Below are positions 1 through 5,907 of a DNA stretch of 5,907 nt, one piece after another (positions within the stretch are counted from its first letter, which is position 1; each line of letters starts with the position of its first letter). Source of the DNA: CAJBLF01 sp964560855 (lineage in GTDB: Bacteria > Patescibacteriota > Gracilibacteria > Absconditabacterales > Absconditicoccaceae); assembly GCA_964560855.1 (NCBI GenBank), contig CAZLLU010000038.1, positions 1-5,907 of the forward strand, written 5' to 3'. The translations under genes and the position numbers were made by a program. The notes beneath the pieces were generated by a model. It did no database searches. It saw nothing but the letters and a program-made list of their open reading frames with translations, and had not been told where the DNA came from.

Positions 1-4
1 CGTT

Positions 5-67
5 AGGAGACATATGGTCTCATCTTAAATACAAATCACGCCTTTTTTGAAAATAATTGGAAGAGAT
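5..67. repeat. Left arm of a long imperfect inverted repeat
   Basis: Positions 5-24 match the reverse complement of 712-731 at 17 of 20 bases, including an unbroken 12-base core (tatggtctcatc against gatgagaccata). Positions 57-67 (ttggaagagat) match the reverse complement of 660-670 exactly, with further A/T-rich similarity just outward of that block. The middle of the arm has diverged and differs in length from its partner by about 9 bases. The arm ends close to the window edge, so its true outer end may lie outside. Confidence 0.6.
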
Positions 68-71
68 GGAA

Positions 72-110
72 AAAATAAAAAAATCTCATAAGAAACAATC
101 CTATGAGATT
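72..110 (-). terminator. Rho-independent terminator of the macro-like gene
   Basis: A perfect 9-bp stem, 82-90 (aatctcata) against 102-110 (tatgagatt), encloses an 11-nt loop. On the minus strand it is followed by a T-rich tract (71-83). Both candidate stop codons of the upstream minus-strand gene, TAG 101-103 and TAA 109-111, lie in or at the edge of the hairpin, so the gene ends directly in its terminator. Confidence 0.8.
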
Positions 111-549
111 AAGAGTTGTGATAAACACAGATTACAACATATACACACTGAGGTTTTTTTGCAGTTTTCAAAAGCTTCATAAATTTTCGCCGTAGGCGCA
201 CCGGACATAATGCCAATCATGCCAACTCCAATTGCAACAATAGAAGCATTTTCAGTTTCCGGGAAAGGCATTTCATTGATAGCTTTTTCAATAATTTTGG
301 GAGAAGTTCCCCAGCCATTTTTTTTGCCTCCAAACTGTGACAAACGATTGCATAAAATGTTTTGTCGCCAGCTTCTTTGGTAAGAACTTCACCAAACTTA
401 TTGCCTCCGGCATTAGCTAATTCGGGCCAGTATTTTCTGGATACGGCACCAGCAAATCCACTGTCATTGTAACCTTCAGTATTAATTGCAAAAATAATGT
501 GTTTGTCAGATGTGGTGAAAATATCGCCACGAACTTCATTTTTTACCAT
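101..549 (-). pseudogene. Macro-domain-like protein gene, frameshifted
   Basis: The conceptual product is about 150 aa. It starts MVKNEVRGDIF, continues with an INTEGYNDSGFAGAV segment and FGEVLTKEAGDKTFYAIVCH, and after a frame change runs GWGTSPKIIEKAINEM and then IVAIGVGMIGIMSGA. The order GDI, a buried strand, a Gly-rich xSGFAGAV loop, GEV, a helix, then a strand leading to GMIGxMSG resembles macro (ADP-ribose-binding) domains. That assignment is by pattern only. The frame breaks at the eight-T run 318-325 (A8 on the coding strand); one extra A would join the frames as CHSLEAKKNGWG. A second indel in the A7 run (154-160) would replace the Cys-rich tail ending at TAG 101-103 with a strand-like KKPQCVYVVICVY ending at TAA 109-111. 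ATG 547-549 is the chosen start because domain-like sequence begins there; GTG 598-600 is an in-frame alternative. None of about 14 glycines is encoded by TGA. It could be a real pseudogene, a sequencing error, or a slippage-decoded gene. Confidence 0.5.
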
Positions 550-659
550 GTTTTTATTATTTTCCCTAGGATTGTTAATGTGATCATTACTGATATTCAC
601 GCCCTAGTTGATATATACTATAAAGAAATAATATAAAAAACACCTGCAGCAATGATTAT

Positions 660-731
660 ATCTCTTCCAAAAATTTGAAAATAAACAAAGAAAGACTACA
701 ATTCAAAGGACGATGAGACCATACGTCCGCT
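660..731. repeat. Right arm of a long imperfect inverted repeat
   Basis: This is the partner of 5-67: an outer 20-bp block (712-731, 17/20 matching) and an inner exact 11-bp block (660-670). The two arms enclose about 590 bp that hold only the macro-like gene, its terminator and its leader. No transposase is visible. The layout would fit a non-autonomous element or gene cassette, but target-site duplications cannot be judged because the left outer edge is nearly at the window start. A TATAAT hexamer on the minus strand (655-660) sits just inside the arm and could be a -10 element for the enclosed gene, but no convincing -35 accompanies it. Confidence 0.6.
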
Positions 732-745
732 CATTTCATTCGCTC

Positions 746-830
746 TTACAACAGCCTCTGTCTAAATATCCCGACTACTATAAATTTTCAAAGGAAGGTC
801 GGGACAATAGACTAGAGGCGAACGTTATAC
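746..830 (+). other. 85-nt structured palindrome, candidate integron attC-like site
   Basis: Nested pairings run from outside inward. TTACAAC (746-752) is partly complementary to GTTATAC (824-830). GCCTCT (754-759) pairs with AGAGGC (814-819). GTCTA (760-764) pairs with TAGAC (808-812), leaving T813 unpaired. TCCCGAC (769-775) pairs with GTCGGGA (798-804) around a 22-nt loop. A GTTRRRY-like 3' box, a partly complementary AAC-ending 5' box, an extrahelical base in the stem and a variable tip are attC hallmarks. Against this, the boxes deviate from RYYYAAC/GTTRRRY, the inner spacers are uneven (1 and 4 nt), and no integrase or second convincing site is in view. The hairpin itself is clear; the attC label is tentative. 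Confidence 0.4.
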
Positions 831-870
831 ACAATTAAAAGAGAATAGTTTTATACCTTCTTTTTTTTGT

Positions 871-1201
871 ATGGAACATCAAATGAAACTAAATGAAAGT
901 GCTTTTGAAAAAATAGAATCTGGAAAGAAAACAATCGAAATTAGATTATATGATGATAAATATAGGAGATACAATTATTTTTGCAAAATTACCAGATTTA
1001 CAAAAAACCCTGTCTGTTAAAGTCACATGACTTATGAGATATCAAAGTTTTGAATATTTATTGAATGATTTTTCAATGGACTATTTTTGATGTTCAAAAG
1101 ACTACGACAAAAAAAGTTTCATTGAAGCAATGTATAAAATTTACACAAAAGAAGAAGAAAAAAAATATTGAGTTTTATGAATAAAGATACAGTTAATCTA
1201 A
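871..1201 (+). pseudogene. ASCH-domain protein gene, frameshifted by a small deletion
   Basis: The first frame (871-960) reads MEHQMKLNESAFEKIESG then KKTIEIRLYDDK, a typical start for small ASCH-domain proteins (PUA-like fold, suspected RNA or nucleotide binding). The rest of the domain is in another frame from about 956: INIGDTIIFAKLPD, then SVKVT-G-LMRYQSFEYL, DYF-G-CSKDY, and the family-typical end KEEEKKY-G-VL-G-IKIQLI with TAA at 1199-1201. The four glycines marked by dashes are TGA codons (1028, 1088, 1169, 1178), so the gene is adapted to code 25. In the family about four or five residues (Arg-x-x-Ile/Lys type) normally lie between DxK and IxIGD. They are missing here, and a loss of 14 nt explains both the gap and the frame change. 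As it stands, the first frame stops at TAA 1018-1020 after 49 aa. Start ATG 871 is preferred from the family N-terminus; ATG 883 is an alternative. Confidence 0.72.
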
Positions 1202-1372
1202 GTTATTTTCTCAAGTCTACACTTTGATCACTCTTCAAGACATACAACACTATCATGTATATAAACTATGGTCGAACCTACAAAAAACGTTATAGAAAAC
1301 ATGTATTTAAGTTCAAACACATTCCACTTTTGCTCCACTACATCTAAATAAAAAATAAATTTTTATATAATC
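1202..1372. other. Intergenic stretch with no supported gene
   Basis: AT-rich spacer between the plus-strand ASCH gene and the bidirectional terminator. One open stretch on the plus strand (ATG 1255 to TAA 1347, 30 aa, rich in Lys, Tyr and Arg) is too short and unfamiliar to call. No tRNA, convincing repeat or promoter was recognised. Confidence 0.5.
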
Positions 1373-1400
1373 AAAAAGAGGGACAGCCGCCCTCTTTTTT
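1373..1400. terminator. Bidirectional rho-independent terminator
   Basis: A 10-bp stem, AAAAAGAGGG (1373-1382) with CCCTCTTTTT (1390-1399), encloses a 7-nt loop. It has a T run on the plus strand (1395-1400), and on the minus strand T-rich sequence continues past the hairpin. It lies 18 nt beyond the TAA of the PBP gene and between two convergent transcription units, so it can end transcripts from both sides. Confidence 0.88.
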
Positions 1401-1418
1401 CATAATCAGAAAGAAATA

Positions 1419-4400
1419 TTATTTCAGATAAGTATTTAAATCTATGGTCTGATTCAATTGATTTCCTGCAGGATCCGCAGCAGTCACAACGACAGGTCAA
1501 AGTTCTGCAGTCTGGAAATCAGCTTTGGAAACGCTATTTTTGAATTCATACAATTGAACACCATTTCTAGTAACTTTTCCTGTAACAACAGCTGTTGTGT
1601 CTTTTAATGGGATAATAACCGTATACGTACCATCAGCATTTTTGGTAACTCTAGTGTTTGCGGTATCTATAGTAGGAGCCGCAGTATCAGGAGCCGCAGG
1701 CTGCGCAGGAGCATCACCAAGCACGAGGGTAACAGGGAAGCTTGCCTTATTGGAGAAGCCCGCAAAATCGAAGGCGATGACATCTAAAGTATATTCATTA
1801 TTTTTGAATCCTGTTCCCGTAATAGAAACTTGTTTCGTATCACTGACAGATTTAGTATTTCCTGATGGATACTCGAATGCAGCTATCTCTTGTTTATTGA
1901 GCATTACCATTACTTTCCTGATATTTTTAGGTCAATTGACAGAGTAGGAAAGCGTAAATTGTGAATTGATAGTAGCATTAGCGCTTGGAGAATTTACACT
2001 GACTTTGATATTAGCATCAGGTTTTTCTATCGTATCAGGACACATCTGAGTAGGCATCTGAGCGAAGATATTGTTATAGTTGTAGAATACCTTTCCGCTA
2101 TTCAAAGATGTTCAACTAACAGCAACACCTCCTGACATAAATGCTGTAGATTCGTTCCATCGTTGTGTGATTTCAGCAAGATCCATACCATTTGGCATAA
2201 AAGTAGTAGGAGTGATAAGATATCCATGTTTAATATTATCACCAAACGTATATGGACTTACAGCTCAGTTACATGCAGCATCGAACGTAATAGGAGTAGC
2301 TCATTCATCTTCAGAAAGCCCTGGAGAATTTTTATATTTAACGGTACTTACAGCAAATTCGCTTGGTGTATTGGAACCAACAGCCTTACCGGAGATTTTA
2401 GAGATAGAGACTCACATCAAATCGACTTCAGGGATATCGCCATTGGTGATATAGTTGTTGGTCTTGAGCCGTGTGAATATTTTTTTGACAGGATTTGCAT
2501 GAATAGTTCATCCGAATGCATTGACGTTCATAGGCGTTCCATCAGCGTTTCCTGCTCGGAACATCATGACCTTATCAGGAGTGTATGCAGCTAACCAACC
2601 ATCTCTTGCACGATTTCCTCTATCAGTCTTGGCATTGGAAGTTCAAGTTTTCAAAGCATATTTGAGTCATGATACATTGAATTTGGTTTCCCATCCTGGA
2701 ATCCTATTGGCAGGATCAGAAAGAATTTTCCACATCAAAGAGACAAGTCCTGGTTTGATGACTTCTTCTTGGAGATTTTCACCGGTCTTTTGATATAAGA
2801 TAGATCCATCTCTCGCTCTTACCTCAAGGATAGGATCAATAACCGCAGGAGTGGAAGTAGAAAGATGAGAATATGCATTAGTAAATTCTAACATTGTCAC
2901 TTCAGCGGCTCCAAGCGCTAGAGGATAGCCATATTCTCGATTATCATTGATAGAAGTCAGACCAAGCTTTTTGAGGAATGGCTTGACCGTAGGTTCTCAT
3001 CAAAGCGCTAAGAAAGTTTTGGCTGCAGGGATATTTCTACTATGACCGAGCGCATATTTGAGCGGTAAAATTCCTTCGAATTTGTTGTCTGCATTGTTTG
3101 GCTGATCAGCACCAACTTTGAATGGGATATCATAGATAGGCGTATCCATAGTCAATGGAAGTTTTTCCAAAGCTAATGCATATACCAAAGGCTTGATAGA
3201 AGATCCTGTTTGTCTAGGTCTTCTAACCATATCGTTTTGTCCTTTTATGGTTTCATTGAAATAATCAATAGAACCGACATACGCAAGCACGTCTCCATTT
3301 TTTGTATCCATATAGAGCATTGCGCTATTGTTTGCTCCATTATTTTGAAGAACGGCACTATTGTCGCGAAGCGCTTGTTCAGCAACTTCCTGTATTTTGA
3401 GATCCAATGTTGTTTTGACGGTAAATCATCATTTGGTGATTGTTCATGTTCCATATTCCTGTTCAAGTTTTTCTATAATCCATTGTACAAAATGAGGTGC
3501 CTTGATAGGAAAAGCGCTCTTTTGGAATTCAATAGTTATTCATTGAAGGATAGCAGTTTTGAATTCATCTTCAGTGATATAATCATCTTCATACATTCTA
3601 TTCAGCGCTAAATCTTTTCTTCCGTTTTTGTATTGGACATCAAGATTGGCACCACCGACATTGATAATGAAAGATCAGATACCATCGATAAATTTGATAG
3701 CAGAATTATTGCTCTTTTTGTTGGAGAAATCAGCTCTCTTGAGAATATCAGTGAATTTTTGAATGGTAGCTGTCTGGACATCACCAGAGAAAAGAACAGG
3801 ATTATCATATTGATCCGTGACGACAAATTCACCTACAACCAGATCCCTATTTTTGTATGGATTATACAATGATGGTCACTTAGGGATGGAAGCGAGGATG
3901 GAAGATTCAAGAACAGAAAGACCTGTCGCAGACTTACCGAAATACGTCATAGCAGCAGATTCTATACCATAAGCATTATTTCAGAAAGAAATGTAGTTGA
4001 GATAGAGTTCAAGAGTTTTTGCCTTCATTTCTTTGCGAAGCTCGGAAGAAGACAAACTTGGTTGTTCCTTGCGGATCATTTTTTCCAATACGCCACTTAA
4101 TTTACTTGTAAGAAGAATCTCTTTGATCTTTCTGACAACAGTCCTATCTTTGGTAAGCAAAAGATTTCTGATAAGCTGTTGAGGGATAGTGGAAGCTCCT
4201 TGGATTCTGGATCATGGATTGATGACTGCTTTGACGGCAGCTCTGACCATACCCATAGTATCGAGTCCATTATGCTCTCGATAACGCTGATCTTCAAGCG
4301 CTACGATAGCATTGACCATGTTTTGGGATATTCATGAATAATCGACATATTGCCTATTTTCTTCAAATACTCTATATAAAGTTTCCCCATTCCTATCCTG

Positions 4401-4625
4401 GATAATAGTAGCTTCACTGAACACCATATCTTTGATTTGGCTTACATCAGGCATATCGATAAGAATATTTCTCGTGAATCGAAAGCCGAAAACGACGACC
4501 AAGAAAATAAACCCGGCCAACAGCCAGAAAATAATCTTCTTTTTCTTGTTTCTGACTCCAGAAGAAGTATATGATCCACCACTAAAACTAGGGGAATACA
4601 ATCTTTTTTGATTAAAATAACTCAT
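1419..4625 (-). CDS. Class A penicillin-binding protein (PBP1A-type), code 25
   Basis: Bifunctional enzyme that polymerises lipid II and cross-links peptidoglycan at the outer face of the membrane. The 1068-aa product is continuous only if 20 in-frame TGA codons are read as Gly; it ends at TAA 1419-1421. A basic KKKK tail precedes one membrane anchor (about 31-48). Glycosyltransferase family 51 motifs follow: ALEDQRYREHNGLD with catalytic Glu111, GASTIPQQL (143-151), RKIKE (165-169), LELYLN (205-210) and YFGK (228-231). Transpeptidase motifs: KTTLD (404-408), SSIK with nucleophile Ser475, SRN (529-531) and KTG (659-661), whose Gly is TGA. Beyond the PBP core are an Ig-like β region (about 868-968), an Ala/Pro linker (about 969-985) and a further β-rich domain to the end. 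Only two cysteines are visible (785, 862), both outside the membrane. ATG 4623-4625 lies just before the basic tail and anchor; no Shine-Dalgarno sequence precedes it. It follows the CHAP gene by 84 nt on the same strand. Confidence 0.95.
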
Positions 4626-4635
4626 ACGATAGATG

Positions 4636-4676
4636 CAAAAAATAAAGAAAGAAATCTACTGCCATAGGACAGTAGA
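4636..4676 (-). terminator. Hairpin plus T-rich tract between the CHAP and PBP genes
   Basis: A 7-bp stem, TCTACTG (4655-4661) with CAGTAGA (4670-4676), and an 8-nt loop are followed on the minus strand by a T-rich but interrupted tract reaching nearly to the PBP start codon. It is probably a weak terminator for the CHAP gene. Because it also lies at or just after the predicted transcription start of the PBP promoter, it could instead structure the PBP 5' leader. Confidence 0.5.
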
Positions 4677-4679
4677 CCT

Positions 4680-4707
4680 CTTATAGAAATATATGATGGT
4701 TTTTCAA
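4680..4707 (-). promoter_or_regulatory. Candidate sigma-70-type promoter of the PBP gene
   Basis: On the minus strand TTGAAA (4702-4707) and TATAAG (4680-4685) are separated by 16 nt, close to the -35/-10 consensus. The expected start near 4673 gives a leader of about 50 nt that begins inside the 4655-4676 hairpin. The -35 box overlaps no coding sequence and sits just past the CHAP stop codon (4710-4712). Confidence 0.4.
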
Positions 4708-4709
4708 TG

Positions 4710-5795
4710 TTATTTACCGTAGATATAACAGCTAATCTTACTATTGTTTGTATCCTCCCGGCGTTCCGTGACGATAAATTTTCCTAAGTAGTTCATATCT
4801 CTGATAATCATTTTGTCATCATCTGGATAATAGTTGATAACCTTTCCTACGTGACCTGCACTAGATCTCAGTTTAGTATAAACGATCAATGCACCGACAG
4901 CAGGCTTATTGCCGACTCTGAATCCAGCCTTCTTGGCATTGGCACACCGATTTTTAGCATCACCACCAAATGGTCTATCTTGTTGAGTCTCACTAACATA
5001 TGGGAAGATATTCGGACTGATGATTGCGGCATACCAAGTACAGTATCCTGCATAGAAGCCATTGCTAATCTTCTTGGTATAAGTCCACTTGGATATGATA
5101 GTACCTTTTGTAGAAGTACCTCACTCATCGCCTTCTGCGATATAAGTAGTAGTTGATGCTTTCTTCGTAGTAATAGTAGGTTTACCTGACTTATTGATAG
5201 TAGGCCTATAAGCGACTGTAGATTCAGGAATAATCACTGGCTTTGGTTTTTCGAGAAGTCATAACTCATATGCTTTCTCTTTGGTAATATTGATATAGAT
5301 TTCTTGTCCAGGGGAAAATATCTCTGTCTCATCTTGGACATAGTTGAGCGTCATTAAATCTTGGAGATTGAGATTGTATTTGTTGGCGAAGACAACGACA
5401 TTAGTCTTGCCTTTGAGCGTATACAAAATACCATCTACCTGATTGGAGATTTTGAGCGTTTGTCATGGCTCTACAGTATCTTTGGTCAGATTATTCTCTT
5501 TTTTGATACTGGAAACAGTCGTACCAAAGACGCCCGCAATCTTGAGTAAAGTATCTCATTCTTGGACAGTATATCCGATGATACCGTTATTGTTGGTATC
5601 TACATCGACATTGATATTGTCCAGATTGATTTCGTAAGAAATCCCATCATCACCTTCGATGAAACTTGAATTGATAGCCAATTGTTCTTGATTGCTCTCA
5701 AACAGATCTGCATTTGCGATAACAAAGATGAAGAACACGATAAAAAATAACGACAGCACAAACTTAAAGTAGTTCACGCGGTTAAATTTGATCAT
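4710..5795 (-). CDS. Secreted LysM-CHAP peptidoglycan hydrolase, code 25
   Basis: The 361-aa product requires four TGA codons read as Gly (codons at 5556, 5463, 5259 and 5121) and ends at TAA 4710-4712. The N-terminus has a hydrophobic segment (about 12-29) ending in ANA before Asp30, which suggests a Sec signal peptide, although it could remain an anchor. Two LysM peptidoglycan-binding modules follow: about 72-118 (YTVQ-E-G-DTLLKIA with TGA-encoded Gly80, and TVEPGQTLKI with TGA-encoded Gly111) and about 121-168 (ending FSPGQEIYI). A Thr/Lys/Ser-rich linker leads to a C-terminal CHAP domain with GYCTWYAA (nucleophile Cys252), AGHVGKV (His315) and RDMNY (Asp333/Asn335, the usual third-residue region). 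CHAP enzymes cut amide bonds in peptidoglycan, as amidases or endopeptidases; which one cannot be told here. Its likely role is wall remodelling or daughter-cell separation alongside the downstream PBP. A lytic role against a host cell is possible in a predatory lineage but is speculation. No Shine-Dalgarno sequence is seen. Confidence 0.93.
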
Positions 5796-5814
5796 ACAAG
5801 ATTCAAATGATAAA

Positions 5815-5904
5815 TGGCGGAGAGAGTGGGATTTGAACCCACGGTTCGGTTGCCCGAACGGCTGCTTTCAAGGCAGCTGCATTCAACCACTCTGCCATCT
5901 CTCC
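5815..5904 (-). tRNA. tRNA-Ser (anticodon UGA)
   Basis: Class II tRNA of 90 nt. The acceptor stem GGAGAGA/TCTCTCC has discriminator G and an encoded CCA (5815-5817). There is a short D stem (GCA/TGC), an anticodon stem GCTGC/GCAGC with loop CTTGAAA (anticodon TGA), a long variable arm GTTCGG-GCAA-CCGAAC, and a T arm GTGGG/CCCAC with TTCAAAT. The long variable arm and anticodon identify serine, reading UCA. It is not the tRNA that reads UGA as glycine. It lies 19 nt upstream of the CHAP gene on the same strand. Confidence 0.97.
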
Positions 5905-5907
5905 ACA

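Noticed and set aside
621..695. Minus-strand 25-codon open stretch with a hydrophobic, membrane-like sequence (FGRDIIIAAGVFYIISL)
   Set aside because: It faintly recalls a CDP-alcohol phosphatidyltransferase helix, but it is very short, has no start codon and lies inside the inverted-repeat arm; more likely chance or an unrecognisable remnant.
1289..1295. Second GTTATAG box as another attC end
   Set aside because: The only likeness is the short CGTTATA string; no complementary 5' box or nested stems were found upstream.
1255..1347. Plus-strand 30-aa ORF rich in Lys/Tyr/Arg, extendable upstream if TGA is Gly
   Set aside because: No family resemblance, no ribosome-binding signal and too short to support; a transposase remnant was considered but no motif fits.
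2163..3611. Open plus-strand stretches opposite the PBP gene (for example 2163-2594 and 3210-3611)
   Set aside because: They are antisense shadows of a well-supported enzyme gene; their translations show no recognisable domain.
1419..5795. In-frame TGAs as selenocysteine, tryptophan (code 4) or pseudogene stops
   Set aside because: They are too many, occur in several unrelated genes and sit at conserved glycine positions; normal TGG Trp codons are present, and frames otherwise stay intact to TAA.
5815..5904. tRNA with anticodon UGA as the decoder of UGA-glycine
   Set aside because: Anticodon UGA pairs with codon UCA, and the long variable arm is that of tRNA-Ser. A UGA-reading tRNA-Gly would need anticodon UCA.

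Overview
The window reads as an AT-rich piece of a Candidate Phyla Radiation chromosome that uses genetic code 25 (UGA = glycine), so most likely an Absconditabacteria (SR1) or Gracilibacteria relative. Under the standard code the right-hand 4.4 kb breaks into short ORFs. With TGA read as Gly it resolves into two long, intact, collinear genes. The TGA codons fall on residues that are glycine in the protein families concerned, including the G of the KTG active-site box of a penicillin-binding protein. TAA ends both of those genes.

Right part (1419-5904, all on the minus strand). In transcription order: a tRNA-Ser(UGA); 19 nt later a secreted LysM-LysM-CHAP peptidoglycan amidase/endopeptidase (361 aa, 4 TGA-Gly codons); an 84-nt spacer with a hairpin and a candidate promoter; then a class A (PBP1A-type) glycosyltransferase/transpeptidase of 1068 aa with 20 TGA-Gly codons and a long C-terminal Ig-like extension. 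A strong bidirectional terminator follows at 1373-1400. Together the two proteins form a wall-synthesis plus wall-remodelling neighbourhood acting outside the cytoplasmic membrane.

Left part (1-1372) looks like a decaying accessory or mobile region. A macro-domain-like gene on the minus strand is split by an indel in an A8 run, possibly a second in an A7 run, and ends in its own terminator. It has no TGA-Gly codons, unlike every other gene here. It is enclosed by imperfect long inverted repeats (5-67 and 660-731). Next comes an 85-nt structured palindrome (746-830) that resembles an integron attC site, and then a plus-strand ASCH-domain gene. That gene uses four TGA-Gly codons but carries an apparent ~14-nt deletion that shifts its frame. 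The bidirectional terminator separates this plus-strand gene from the convergent PBP gene.

The code reassignment is well supported by the sequence. The mobile-cassette interpretation of the left part is a hypothesis.
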